This document shows, piece by piece, positions 17,700 to 28,020 of a DNA stretch of 64,000 nt; the stretch's first letter is position 1, and every line of letters begins with the position of its first letter. Made by a program: the position numbers and the translations under genes. This stretch comes from an uncultured Collinsella sp. (lineage in GTDB: Bacteria > Actinomycetota > Coriobacteriia > Coriobacteriales > Coriobacteriaceae), in the NCBI GenBank assembly GCA_958370785.1, contig CATXKN010000005.1, positions 91,200 to 155,199 on the forward strand. The letters are read 5' to 3'. The notes below the pieces were generated by a model. That model worked only from the letters and a program-made list of their open reading frames with translations. It ran no database searches and was not told where the DNA came from.

Positions 17700-17758
17700 T
17701 AGTCCGAGTTTTGACCAATTCATATCTCTACATTAGTCCGAGTTTTGACTATCGTCAA
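17700..17758 (-). promoter_or_regulatory. Promoter and MarR operators of exporter operon 2
   Basis: On the minus strand TTGACG (17758-17753) and TAATGT (17735-17730) are separated by exactly 17 bases. The 16-base word TAGTCCGAGTTTTGAC (plus strand) occurs at 17734-17749, filling the spacer, and again at 17700-17715, downstream of the start of transcription. In the spacer copy, AGTC and GACT form an inverted pair, as expected for a MarR dimer. Confidence 0.75.
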
Positions 17759-17800
17759 CAAGTTCGTTGTTTATGGTCGGCTCTTCATAAGCATATCGAC

Positions 17801-17836
17801 AAAAAAGACCGCCGGCGCGGGGGGCGGCGCCGGCGG
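17801..17836 (-). terminator. Terminator of the 17864 gene
   Basis: Perfect 10-base arms CCGCCGGCGC / GCGCCGGCGG followed on the minus strand by TCTTTTTT. Confidence 0.85.
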
Positions 17837-17863
17837 TTGCGAGAGAATATCAAGTGTTGGCTG

Positions 17864-18154
17864 TTAAGCAGCGACGGCCTCGTAGACCGTGGCGCCCGAG
17901 AAGCTGTCGTGCAGGCTCTTGCCGCAGATCCACGGCAGTTCGACGACCTCGCAGACCGTGTTGACCAGCTCGGAGCAGTCAGTAAAGTGGCCCTTATCGT
18001 TGAGGGCCTCGCAATCCTGAACACGCCAATAGCCATCGGTGTGCGTGATGTAGTACTCGTGATCGTTAATCGACACAAAAGCGCGCGTCTTGGAACGCAG
18101 CAGCTTCAGAAATCCTTCGAAGTCGGTCTCGACGACATCTCCAGCCTGGAACAT
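17864..18154 (-). CDS. Hypothetical small acidic protein
   Basis: 96 residues; I do not recognise a family. It has no signal peptide or membrane segment, and is rich in acidic and aromatic residues, with four cysteines (DCEALN, DCSELV, VCEVVE, WICGKS). AGGAGG sits seven bases before the ATG and a strong terminator follows, so it is a well-expressed single gene. The segment EYYITHTDGYWRVQDC suggests a small alpha/beta domain. Confidence 0.7.
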   Translation of the reverse strand: MFQAGDVVETDFEGFLKLLRSKTRAFVSINDHEYYITHTDGYWRVQDCEALNDKGHFTDCSELVNTVCEVVELPWICGKSLHDSFSGATVYEAVAA

Positions 18155-18189
18155 GATTTACCTCCTGGCCCGGCGCCACCATGGCGCGT

Positions 18190-18318
18190 TGATAAACGTT
18201 GGTGCTCCTTTAGTAAAACCTTTATCAGAGCTTATGCGCACATCATTTAGGCAAGTGGTAAAAAACCGCAGGGTAGACGGGATAAAACGTTTAACCATCC
18301 CACCGGTTTATCACATTC
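18190..18318. promoter_or_regulatory. Paired GATAAA/TTTATC inverted motifs
   Basis: GATAAA and TTTATC occur as two inverted pairs, at about 18190/18224 and 18279/18306, the second enclosing the palindrome AAACGTTT. They lie in the divergent region between the small gene at 18154 and the nitroreductase, where I find no gene. A shared regulator is possible. Confidence 0.3.
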
Positions 18319-18444
18319 TGGCTGAAGTTTTATGCAAACCAACTTTTCCACTTGGTAGCTTGCATTGTTTGGGGCCGGCTGCGCGATTACGGTTTTGGTT
18401 CGGCGGGCAAGAACGAGGCAACGAAACCAACGTCAGGAGGACCC

Positions 18445-18972
18445 ATGGAGACCATCGAAGCGCTCATCCACCGCCGCAGCTGCCGCAAATACAGCGATCG
18501 CCCTGTCGAGGCCGAGAAGCTCGCACGCATTATCGAAGCCGGCCAGTACGCGCCGAGCGGCATGGGACGCCAGCCGGTGACATTTGTCGCCGTTACCGAC
18601 CCCGCAACCGTCGAGCGTCTCTCGCAACTCAACGCACAAGTTATGGGCAGCGAGGGAGATCCCTTCTACGGCGCCAAGACCGTTGTGGTGGTGCTCGTCG
18701 ACCGCAGCGTGCCCACGCACCTGGAAGACGGCTCGCTCGCCATGGGCAACCTGCTCAACGCAGCCTATGCGCTGGGCGTTGATTCGTGTTGGATCCACCG
18801 CGCGCACGAGGTCTTTGACTCACCCGAGGGACTGGAACTGCTGGCCAAGTGGGGTCTGCCCGCCGACGGAAGCCTGCGCGGTGTAGGCAATTGCATTCTG
18901 GGCTACGCCAAGGACACGCTACCCGAGCCCAAACCCCGCCGTGACAACGTGGTGTATGTTCCGCCGTTCTAA
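18445..18972 (+). CDS. Nitroreductase family protein
   Basis: 175 residues, FMN-dependent nitroreductase fold. HRRSCRKYSDRPVEAEKLARIIEAGQYAPSG is the standard opening, with RRSCRK contacting the FMN phosphate, followed by MGNLLNAAYALGVDSCWIH and an ending GYAKDTLPEPKPR. These enzymes use NAD(P)H to reduce nitro compounds, quinones or related substrates; the exact substrate cannot be told. The ATG at 18445 follows AGGAGG. An upstream frame of 31 codons is rejected as leader. Confidence 0.88.
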   Translation: METIEALIHRRSCRKYSDRPVEAEKLARIIEAGQYAPSGMGRQPVTFVAVTDPATVERLSQLNAQVMGSEGDPFYGAKTVVVVLVDRSVPTHLEDGSLAMGNLLNAAYALGVDSCWIHRAHEVFDSPEGLELLAKWGLPADGSLRGVGNCILGYAKDTLPEPKPRRDNVVYVPPF

Positions 18973-18983
18973 CGAACGGCGGA
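18961..18983 (+). terminator. Hairpin at the end of the nitroreductase gene
   Basis: The last codons and stop form CCGCCGTT-CTAA-CGAACGGCGG. There is no T-run, so its activity as a terminator is doubtful. Confidence 0.4.
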
Positions 18984-19062
18984 CCCGTTGACGCTGCGCG
19001 GGCCGCTCGCTGTTGGTGCCTGACATCGAGTGAGCTACTGTTGACATCCGGCACCTGGGCAG

Positions 19063-20340
19063 CTAATTAACGGGGTGGTAGAAAGTATCGACGACCGTTT
19101 GCTTTACGTTGTCCTGGTCCAGGTAGAACTCGGCGAAGGTGTCGCCCTGCTGCATGGTGCCCTGCAGCGTCACGACATCAAACGAAGTCAGGCCGTGCTC
19201 GAGCATCGTGGTCGCCAGATAGCTGAACTCATCGAGACCCAAATTGGTCCACGTATAGTCGCCCATGGCCTGATACAGGCTGATGAGCATGGCGGGGTTG
19301 CTCTTGGCACTGCTGAGCACCTTCGATGCAAACGCCTGCACGTAGCTCACCTGTCGCGCTGTACGATCCAGCGAAGACGTCAGATTCGTCGTGTCGCGCC
19401 ACTGCACATACTTTTCCGCCGTTGTACCAAACAGCGTGGTCTCCTGACCCTCGACAACCGACGTGCCCGGCACAGTCTGCGTAGGCACCAGCGTCACGCC
19501 GCCGATGGAGTCATTAATGGGAGCCACGCCCTCGATATTGAGCGTGTAGTAATAGTCGACCGGAATGTTATCGAGCACGCGCGAGGCAGCGGCGGCCGTC
19601 AGCGCCGATGAGTTGTCGCCATCGGTGCCATAGGCAAACTGCAAGCACAGCTGCTCGGTCACCTGACCGGCAAACGAACCATTGGAATACGTATCTACGG
19701 CAACCATGCTGTCACGCGGGATGATAATGCCGCGGGCCTCGCCCGTGTCGGTATTAAGCGCTACGACCATCACGGTATCGGACTGGCCCTTCTGGGTGCC
19801 GTCATCGTTGTTGCGGCCATCAAAGCCGATAAACGCCACCGTGGCCATATGCTTGTTGAGCGCATACTTCTTACCGTTATAGGTAATGGTGTCGCCCTTG
19901 GCCTTAATGACCTTTTCGGTCTTTTCCTCAATCTTCTTTTTGCCTTGGTTCACGCTGTGATTCACAAAGCCCCAGCCGGCAGCAGCAACCGCACCAATCA
20001 CGAGCAGCACGATCAGCAGCGTGCGGATACGGCGGCGGCGCTTGATGCGCTTGATCGACTCTTTGGAGCGTCGACGACGCTGAGGTCCCGCCTCATCAAG
20101 CGAAGGCCACTCTACCTCATCAACAGGCTGCGCCGCAGCTTCATCGGTCTTTGCCGATGCGTCGGACGGAGCATCGTCCTTGCTCTTGGATTTTTCGCCA
20201 GATTGAGGCGTCGGAGTGTCTTTGGCCTCCCATTGAGGCTCGACAGGCTCCGCCGCATCCTGAACCTGCTGCTCGGGATTGTTTACTTGATTTTCGTCGG
20301 GATCCACCGCATCGATAAAGTGCTTGCCACGGGGGTTCAT
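19063..20340 (-). CDS. LytR-CpsA-Psr (LCP) family ligase
   Basis: 425 residues. A cytoplasmic, acidic, Gln/Pro/Ser-rich N-terminus of about 95 residues ends in a basic patch (RRRRRSKESIKRIKRRRRIR), then one membrane helix (about 107-126) and an extracellular LCP domain. Family marks are QSDTVMVVALN, the arginine/aspartate segment GIIIPRDSMV, and the later conserved Arg stretch DRTARQVSYVQAF. LCP enzymes attach teichoic acid or other glycopolymers from lipid carriers to peptidoglycan or, in actinobacteria, sugars to proteins. It lies just after the sortase gene (TAG TC ATG) and is almost surely cotranscribed with it. Confidence 0.9.
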   Translation of the reverse strand: MNPRGKHFIDAVDPDENQVNNPEQQVQDAAEPVEPQWEAKDTPTPQSGEKSKSKDDAPSDASAKTDEAAAQPVDEVEWPSLDEAGPQRRRRSKESIKRIKRRRRIRTLLIVLLVIGAVAAAGWGFVNHSVNQGKKKIEEKTEKVIKAKGDTITYNGKKYALNKHMATVAFIGFDGRNNDDGTQKGQSDTVMVVALNTDTGEARGIIIPRDSMVAVDTYSNGSFAGQVTEQLCLQFAYGTDGDNSSALTAAAASRVLDNIPVDYYYTLNIEGVAPINDSIGGVTLVPTQTVPGTSVVEGQETTLFGTTAEKYVQWRDTTNLTSSLDRTARQVSYVQAFASKVLSSAKSNPAMLISLYQAMGDYTWTNLGLDEFSYLATTMLEHGLTSFDVVTLQGTMQQGDTFAEFYLDQDNVKQTVVDTFYHPVN

Positions 20341-20342
20341 GA

Positions 20343-21161
20343 CTATTTTGTCTCCTGGTCGCTTGTTAACACACCGCTCACAATATAGCGCGAGTTGCCC
20401 TGCGAACTATCGAGCATGCAGGTGCTCAACTGTACAATCTTACTATCTGCATCAAGTGTCACGCCGTCACGTACATTTTTGAGCAATGCGTCCGGATTAC
20501 AGACCGAATTAAAGTAGTCCTGGCGCACGGCAGGGTCGGCAAAGTTAAACGAGTTGAGAATGTGGCGATCGTCATATTGATAGGCCGAGACAATCTTGTA
20601 CTTCAGAATATGGCCCGGCGTGTAGATATAGAACTCGGTGTTCTCGTTAAAGAAGTCCGCGTCCTCAAAGTTATGCAAGTTGTGGAACACACCGCCGTTC
20701 ACATGGCCGTAGATCACCGTGACGGGATCGCTAAAGTCGCGCGCGTTTGCCATCTGGCTAAATGCTGTGCCATACGGGTCGTACTTGCCGTCCTTGTCGT
20801 GGTCCAGATAAAACAGGTCGTCCGTCGTGCTCTGCAGCAAGGGCGTGTTGATATCCGCACCCGGAATGTAGAGCCACGCATAGATATCGGCATTCTCTTG
20901 AATGAGCGGAGCGAAGTCGATGGGGTTGTCCGGCAGCTCCTTGCCCTTTGATTCGACCTTCGTGGCGGGCTTGCCTGTTGCACTCATCTCCTCGGCGCGC
21001 TGCTGCTCTAGATGATTCATATAGAGCACGTAGCCGCCGCAGCCGACTGCGACCAGCAACAACACTACGAAAACGCCCTTGAGCATCGTGGCGCGACGCT
21101 TTTTGTCCGAGTCGCCCATATGCTTAACTTCCATATGCTTGCCCTGCGGCTGCTGTGCCAT
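20343..21161 (-). CDS. srtB: Class B sortase
   Basis: 272 residues. A single N-terminal membrane helix (about 27-46) is followed by a sortase domain. The catalytic His is in VIYGHV, the Cys in QLSTCM (TLxTC motif) and the Arg in NSRYIVSG. Class B spacing, with the extra helix before the second half, is present (SAYQYDDRHILN). It should cleave a sorting signal and attach the protein to cell wall or pilin. Its likely substrate is the adjacent SPATG protein. AGGG before the ATG at 21161 supports the start. Confidence 0.9.
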   Translation of the reverse strand: MAQQPQGKHMEVKHMGDSDKKRRATMLKGVFVVLLLVAVGCGGYVLYMNHLEQQRAEEMSATGKPATKVESKGKELPDNPIDFAPLIQENADIYAWLYIPGADINTPLLQSTTDDLFYLDHDKDGKYDPYGTAFSQMANARDFSDPVTVIYGHVNGGVFHNLHNFEDADFFNENTEFYIYTPGHILKYKIVSAYQYDDRHILNSFNFADPAVRQDYFNSVCNPDALLKNVRDGVTLDADSKIVQLSTCMLDSSQGNSRYIVSGVLTSDQETK

Positions 21162-21187
21162 GGTGTTCCCTTACCCTGTAAATCGGC

Positions 21188-21218
21188 CAAAAAAAGGACC
21201 CGCACAAGTACGGGTCCT
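21188..21218 (-). terminator. Terminator between the surface protein and the sortase
   Basis: AGGACCCG / CGGGTCCT stem followed on the minus strand by TTTTTTT. It closes the surface-protein transcript, so the sortase needs readthrough or its own promoter. Confidence 0.85.
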
Positions 21219-21247
21219 CAAATCTTACGGTTGAAACCGTGTGAGTG

Positions 21248-21811
21248 CTAGTTGTTCTTGCGAAGAGCAACAAAAGCGCAGGCAGCGCCAGCAGCGGCAA
21301 CAGCAGCCACAGCGGCAACAGCGGTGGTGTTCACACCGGTAGCCGGGGACTTAGCACCGTTGTCGGTGGTAGCAGCGCCAGCAGCGGTCTTCTCAGCCAC
21401 GATGGTGTAGGTGGAGAGCTTGGTGACCTTAAAGGTAACATTGCCGTTGTTGTCGGCAGTGAGGTTCAGGGTCTCCTTGCTACCGTCGTTGTGCTGGACA
21501 TAGACGGTAACCTTGGCGTTGGCGTAAGCCTTGCCAAGGGTGAAGGTGACGGTCAGCGGGTTGGACTCAGAAACGGTACCCTCGACGGTCTCGGTGATCT
21601 CAAAGGAAGCGACCACGTTGGCGTTGGCAGGGGTGCCCTCGGCGTTCTTGGTGGTGGAAACAACCTTGACGTTAGCGTTGTTAACGCTGGCGGTCACGTT
21701 GTTGGCGCCGGTGGCGGTGGTGTTGGCAGGGCTCGGGGCGGCGAAAGCAGCCACGGGCAGAGCCAGGGCAAGAGCGAGAACGCTCAGTGCTGCCATGAAT
21801 CTCTTCTTCAT
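21248..21811 (-). CDS. Small sortase-anchored surface protein
   Basis: 187 residues. A signal peptide (MKKRFMAALSVLALALALPVAAFA) precedes an Ala/Thr/Asn-rich, strand-forming body of about 110 residues and a sorting signal: SPATG, hydrophobic stretch, then RKNN. SPATG is a variant of LPxTG. Placement directly before a class B sortase and an LCP enzyme suggests those enzymes handle it. GAGGAG lies before the ATG. Body function unknown; no known adhesin fold is evident. Confidence 0.8.
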   Translation of the reverse strand: MKKRFMAALSVLALALALPVAAFAAPSPANTTATGANNVTASVNNANVKVVSTTKNAEGTPANANVVASFEITETVEGTVSESNPLTVTFTLGKAYANAKVTVYVQHNDGSKETLNLTADNNGNVTFKVTKLSTYTIVAEKTAAGAATTDNGAKSPATGVNTTAVAAVAAVAAAGAACAFVALRKNN

Positions 21812-21971
21812 GTTAGGTACTCCTCAACTTGCAGCTTGTGGACCTTTAAGTGCCTAGTAGTATATCCCTTTTTTATAAATTGTGACTAATGAGTTCTATA
21901 TGAAACAACATTGCTGCTTTTTTGCTCACTCATTGGCCCCAAACAGCGACTTAGTGTGATGGTTCTGTGAC

Positions 21972-22556
21972 TTATTGGCCTTGTGCCACGGGCGTGACCT
22001 GCGAACCCACGCCGTTTGCACCGGTTTCGCTATCCTCGCTGTCCGCATCCTCGCCCTTTTGGGCATCGGCGATCGTTGCGGCAGCGGCAACGATACCGCG
22101 CTGAGGCGCCACGCCCGTCTGTGTCTGAGCGCCCTCGACAAGCTCCGTGCCGGCATGCGCGAGCTCAGCAGATTTGAACATCGCACTCAGGTCGACCCCG
22201 CCGCCAGCGTAGCCGAGTGCGGCAAGTGCGATCACAATCACCGCAACAACGACCGCAATCGGAACATAACGATGCCAACCAGCAGGATTGAGCCCACTGC
22301 GGCGAGCAGCGCCACGGCTAATGTAGCCAAGCGTTCCGTCGTGCTTGAGCTTAGAGCCCACCACGCGCTTGCGCCCCCACAGCGTCGACTCGGCCTGCAT
22401 GGCCAAGCGAGCGCTTGCCGAAGGATAGCCGTATTTGGTGCGCTTGAACGAACCGTCGAACCCCGACGCGTGCTTGCCCCACGTCCGGGACGTCGTGCGG
22501 CGGTTAACTGGAGCCGGGCTCCGTCTATTCCGGTTTGGTTTTGAAGTCTCCGCCAT
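21972..22556 (-). CDS. Hypothetical single-pass membrane protein
   Basis: 194 residues. The first 95 are basic and polar (cytoplasmic, many Arg, Lys and Ser), then one membrane helix (YVPIAVVVAVIVIALAALGYAGG), then an outer Ala/Glu/Asp-rich tail of about 75 residues with no predicted fold. I do not recognise the family. The start is the ATG at 22556, preceded by GGGGGCG; the longer frame includes 18 residues with no supporting site. It lies between the surface protein and the regulator at 22641 on the same strand, and shares no clear operon signal with either. Confidence 0.6.
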   Translation of the reverse strand: MAETSKPNRNRRSPAPVNRRTTSRTWGKHASGFDGSFKRTKYGYPSASARLAMQAESTLWGRKRVVGSKLKHDGTLGYISRGAARRSGLNPAGWHRYVPIAVVVAVIVIALAALGYAGGGVDLSAMFKSAELAHAGTELVEGAQTQTGVAPQRGIVAAAATIADAQKGEDADSEDSETGANGVGSQVTPVAQGQ

Positions 22557-22640
22557 ACGCCCCCGCACGCCGTAACACAATCGAAACATTACTGCTTTGG
22601 ACTGTAGCACACGCGCCGCACGCGGTCACGGGCGCCTCGC

Positions 22641-23858
22641 TCAGCGGTCGTCGTCCTTCAACAAGCGCCACAGGGTCGTGCGGCTTATTCCCAGCACCTC
22701 GGCAGCGCGGGTCCGGTTGCCCTGAAGGTGGCCTACGACCAGCCGCGCGATGTCCCGTTCGGTATCGGCCAGTGGACGCAGGATATACAGGTCGCTGTCG
22801 AGCGTCGGAGCGCCAAAGGTTGCGGTTTTGATGACGTCCTCCTGGGCGAGCACCTCCTCTGCCACCGCGCGCTCCGCCACACCCGACCCTACTAATATAT
22901 AGAGTCGTTCCGAGACCTCGCGAAGCTGCAGATAGTTGCGTGGCCAGCGATAGCCGTTGAGCGTCGAGGCAGCCTCCTCGGACATACTCGGAGCGGCAGT
23001 TCCAAAGACATCTGACAGATATGACAAATACTGCGCAACCTTTTTCGATGCGCCACCCTGCTCGGCAATCGCAGGCGCCACACTTACTGCGCACGCCAAG
23101 CGCTCGGTTACAAAAGCGGCCTGATCACTTTCGCCACCGCCCGGCATATCGTTTGCCGTCAGAACCACATGGCAACGCGCGCCCAGCGCCGTGTCGGTCA
23201 TCGTGGAGACAAGCTCGCGCAGACGATGCGGCGAAAGTGCATGCCAGCCGCCAATACAAAGGGTCAGCCTTGCCTGGAACAGCGGCGATTCCGAGCTTTT
23301 GAGCAGATGGCGCCAGCCGCGATCTGTGAGCTCGTCAAGTGCCACGGACACAAAGGGTTCGTCAGCATAAGGACCATCCAGATAGAGGCGTTTTGCAATC
23401 TCTGCCTGGCCAGCACCCAGCTCGCCCTCCAACATGAGGGGCACGCCGCGGGCATAGCTTTCGCAGACGGGGCCAGCGACCGCGGCGGCACCCTCGACAA
23501 TGCCGTACGCGCTTGCCTCGTAGCGCGCCTCGACCTCATCTGCATTAAGCCACTCAATACCCGCGTGCGCCGCCGCACCGTGCACCTCGCGGACCACGAC
23601 CACCCAAAGCGCGCCGTATTCCTTGGCGACCGGACGCACCGTGAGGCTCAAGCGCCCTCCCGCATGCCCCATCACCAGGCGCGTGCCGCTACCCACGCGC
23701 CCCAGGCGCTCGGCGACAAATGCCGCGACATCTTGCTCGAGCGCGACATCATCCATGGTCGAAATCGCCACGCGTCCACGCCCATCGATTGCCAACGCCG
23801 AGGCCCCGGCAGCAGCCAAGGCCTCGATCAAGATTTGTAGCTTGGCGTCACTGTTCAT
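22641..23858 (-). CDS. Fis-type regulator with degenerate AAA+ domain
   Basis: 405 residues in the order of a sigma-54 activator: an N-terminal sensor-like part (1-110), an AAA+-like centre, and a C-terminal Fis-type helix-turn-helix (LVVGHLQGNRTRAAEVLGISRTTLWRLLKDDDR). The AAA+ part is damaged at every diagnostic site: the Walker A position reads GELGAGQAE rather than G-x-T-G-x-GKE, and no GAFTGA loop for sigma-54 contact is visible. It therefore probably does not open promoters through sigma-54, a sigma factor generally missing from Actinobacteria. It may work as a conventional repressor or activator. Start 23858 follows GGGGCG. Confidence 0.75.
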   Translation of the reverse strand: MNSDAKLQILIEALAAAGASALAIDGRGRVAISTMDDVALEQDVAAFVAERLGRVGSGTRLVMGHAGGRLSLTVRPVAKEYGALWVVVVREVHGAAAHAGIEWLNADEVEARYEASAYGIVEGAAAVAGPVCESYARGVPLMLEGELGAGQAEIAKRLYLDGPYADEPFVSVALDELTDRGWRHLLKSSESPLFQARLTLCIGGWHALSPHRLRELVSTMTDTALGARCHVVLTANDMPGGGESDQAAFVTERLACAVSVAPAIAEQGGASKKVAQYLSYLSDVFGTAAPSMSEEAASTLNGYRWPRNYLQLREVSERLYILVGSGVAERAVAEEVLAQEDVIKTATFGAPTLDSDLYILRPLADTERDIARLVVGHLQGNRTRAAEVLGISRTTLWRLLKDDDR

Positions 23859-23980
23859 ATTGCGCCCCGTCCTCGGCGCCACGCCGCCACCGACGGCTGC
23901 GCGAGCGAGTGTTTCAAAATTGAACGATATTGCTCACCAAACACTATAGGGCAGAAGCCACCGTCCTGCGAGTATATGAG

Positions 23981-24065
23981 TTGCCCCGCATCGCCATCCT
24001 GGCGGGGCGATAAGAGCTCTTCGGGACCTATCAACCTGCGGACAAGCCATACCCGCAAGAGCTCC
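23981..24065. repeat. Two intergenic hairpins beyond the YeiH gene
   Basis: GCCCCGC / GGCGGGGC form one stem (about 23984-24009), and GAGCTCTT / AAGAGCTC another (24013-24065). They occupy the 23859-24123 gap, which has no gene. The first may end yeiH transcription; neither has a T-run. Confidence 0.4.
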
Positions 24066-24123
24066 TATCGCTCCACCGCGGACATGCGCTCGCCAGCACG
24101 CAGCACGCAAATCAGTTACTTCT

Positions 24124-25158
24124 CTACCAGATTCCCAGCACGTGCTGCATTCCCAAACTCATGCAAGCAATGCCAATCCAGCAGCAAAAGCCCAATGCGA
24201 TGGGCTTGCCGCCCTTTTTGACCAGCTCGACGATATCGGTATTAAAGCCAATAGCCGCCATGGCCATCACGATAAAGAACTTCGACAGTTCCTTGATGGG
24301 CGCCGTAATGGATGCAGGAAGCTGAAGCACCGTAGTGATTACGCTCGCCAGCACAAAGAACAGCACGAACATGGGAAACGCGCGATTAAGCGAGAACGTG
24401 CTTTTGGCGTCGCCGCCGGCCTTGCGCGCCAGATGCATCTGCCAGCAAGCGAGAACCAACGTAATGGGAATAATGGCCAGCGTCCTGGTAAGCTTGACCA
24501 CCGTGGCGCTTTCGAGCACATTGGCGCCGGGATGCATACTGTCCCAGGCGCTCGCCGCAGCCGTTACCGACGAGGTGTCGTTGATGGCGGTGCCGGCAAA
24601 CAGGCCAAAGCCCTCGTTGGTCAGCCCGAGCATGCCGCCGAGCGTCGGAAACACGAGCGCCGCGATAACGTTAAACAGGAAGATGACCGAAATAGCCTGG
24701 GCGATCTCGCGATCGTCGGCATCGATGACGGGTGCGGTCGCGGCGATGGCAGAACCGCCGCAAATCGACGAACCCACACCCACAAGCGTCGCGATCTTGC
24801 CCGGCACGTTCATAACGCGGCAGAGCACGAAAGCGATGACAAGCGAGGTCGAGATCGTCGCCACGATAATCGGCAGCGACTGAGCGCCTTTGGACAGAAT
24901 CTGCGAGAGGTTCATGCCAAAGCCAAGCAGGATTACCGCGTACTGCAAGACTTTTTTAGACGTATAGGTGACACCGGCGGCGAGCTGTTCGCGACGATTC
25001 TTGGGAAAGACGAGTGCCAGGACCATGCCAAAGAGGATGGCAAACACCGGACCACCGACCACCTCAATCTGTTTGCCGAGTAACGTCGCGGGGATGGCGA
25101 CGATCAGGCAGAACAAGACGCCCTTCCAGCGCTCGCGTACGATATTCGCCAGTTGCAT
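24124..25158 (-). CDS. YeiH/YadS-type putative sulfate exporter
   Basis: 344 residues with about ten membrane helices. The family (conserved hypothetical 698, YeiH) is recognised by GPVFAILFGMVLAL, LLGFGMNLSQI, the Gly/Ser-rich VGVGSSICGGSAIAATAPVI and the middle segment AGTAINDTSSVTAAA. Members are annotated as sulfate exporters on thin evidence, and some sit beside sulfite or sulfonate genes. The divergent GntR gene at 25352 is the likely regulator. AAGGAA precedes the ATG. Confidence 0.85.
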   Translation of the reverse strand: MQLANIVRERWKGVLFCLIVAIPATLLGKQIEVVGGPVFAILFGMVLALVFPKNRREQLAAGVTYTSKKVLQYAVILLGFGMNLSQILSKGAQSLPIIVATISTSLVIAFVLCRVMNVPGKIATLVGVGSSICGGSAIAATAPVIDADDREIAQAISVIFLFNVIAALVFPTLGGMLGLTNEGFGLFAGTAINDTSSVTAAASAWDSMHPGANVLESATVVKLTRTLAIIPITLVLACWQMHLARKAGGDAKSTFSLNRAFPMFVLFFVLASVITTVLQLPASITAPIKELSKFFIVMAMAAIGFNTDIVELVKKGGKPIALGFCCWIGIACMSLGMQHVLGIW

Positions 25159-25302
25159 ATGGGATTCCTTCTTTCTATTTCACGTTTGCGACGGCTTATG
25201 ATACGGCAACATTGAGCACAGCCTTGCGCAAACACAGACCAAGATGCCGCAATAGTTCTTGGGCAACAGCCGAATTACCCACCACGGAGAGCTGATTCGC
25301 GG

Positions 25303-25308
25303 CATAAT
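25303..25308 (+). promoter_or_regulatory. Probable -10 box of the GntR gene
   Basis: CATAAT stands 44 bases before the ATG at 25352 and only 14 before the alternative ATG at 25322; a transcript starting about 25315 would leave the first ATG with almost no leader. This decides the start chosen for the GntR protein. Confidence 0.4.
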
Positions 25309-25351
25309 TAACAGCTGATATATGAGTGTGATAGAACGGTTGCGAGGCACT

Positions 25352-26053
25352 ATGGAAGAATCGATGCACGTCGGCGAGCAGGAAATGAGCCTACAGGATC
25401 AGTCCTACCACACCATTCGACGCAAAATCGTCTACCTGGACTACAAGCCGGGCGAAAAGCTGGGCGTCAAGCAGCTTTGCGACGACCTGGATATGGGGCG
25501 CACCCCTGTGCGCGAGGCGCTGGTGCGTCTGGCGCAAGAGGGCCTGGTGCGTACCGTGCCCCAAAGCGGCACCTATGTCTCGCCCATCAACCTCACTCTT
25601 GCCGAGAGCGCCTGCTACATTCGCGAGCACCTGGAAAAGCAGGTGATTGTGGAGTGCTGTGCCCGTGCCACCTCGGCAGGCATCGAGCAGCTCGACCGAG
25701 CCATCGCGCTGCAGGAAAAGACCATGGCCGAGGAGGATCGCATCGGCTTCTTTTTAAGCGACAACCTCATGCACCGCATGATCTTTAGCATCGCATGCCG
25801 CAGCACCGTATGGTCGTGGCTCGAAGAGACCAATGCCGACCTGGAGCGCTTCCGCTGGCTGCGCGCCGCCACGCAGACGCTCGACAATCAGGAGATTGTT
25901 AACGAGCACAAGCAAATCCGCCGCGCCATCGCCGGCCGCGACCCCATCGAGGCGAGCTTTTTGGTCAGCAAGCACCTGCATATGATGTTCCGCAACCAGA
26001 CCGAGGTCCTGGACCAATATCCCAAGTACTTCGAGACCAGCAAGCTCCGCTAA
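25352..26053 (+). CDS. GntR-family (FadR-type) regulator
   Basis: 233 residues. The N-terminal winged helix is typical (QSYHTIRRKIVYLDYKPGEKLGVKQLCDDLDMGRTPVREALVRLAQEGLV), and the C-terminal FCD-type helical domain follows, with HRMIFSIACR and EHKQIRRAIAGRDP carrying the metal or ligand histidines. FCD regulators sense small carboxylates. It is divergent from the YeiH exporter across about 190 bp and probably controls it. GAGG lies five bases before the ATG at 25352; an ATG at 25322 has no ribosome site. Confidence 0.85.
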   Translation: MEESMHVGEQEMSLQDQSYHTIRRKIVYLDYKPGEKLGVKQLCDDLDMGRTPVREALVRLAQEGLVRTVPQSGTYVSPINLTLAESACYIREHLEKQVIVECCARATSAGIEQLDRAIALQEKTMAEEDRIGFFLSDNLMHRMIFSIACRSTVWSWLEETNADLERFRWLRAATQTLDNQEIVNEHKQIRRAIAGRDPIEASFLVSKHLHMMFRNQTEVLDQYPKYFETSKLR

Positions 26054-26060
26054 CCTGCCA

Positions 26061-26099
26061 AAACCACCACAAAGGGGACAGGCACCTTTGTGGTGGTTT
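26061..26099 (+). repeat. GGGACAG-type hairpin, also terminator of the GntR gene
   Basis: Perfect 15-base arms (26061-26075, 26085-26099) around a loop containing GGACAGGC. It stands eight bases after the GntR stop. Similar hairpins occur at 28170, 28237, 31299 and 57268. Confidence 0.7.
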
Positions 26100-26107
26100 C
26101 TCCACAC

Positions 26108-26148
26108 AAAAAGGTCCGGCTCCGTCTGATGATGCGGAGCCGGACCTT
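26108..26148 (-). terminator. Terminator of glmS
   Basis: Perfect 14-base arms AAGGTCCGGCTCCG / CGGAGCCGGACCTT, followed on the minus strand by TTTTTGTG, just beyond the glmS stop. Confidence 0.9.
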
Positions 26149-26172
26149 AATCGTAAGGATGACGGAACTCGA

Positions 26173-28020
<1,848 letters not shown>

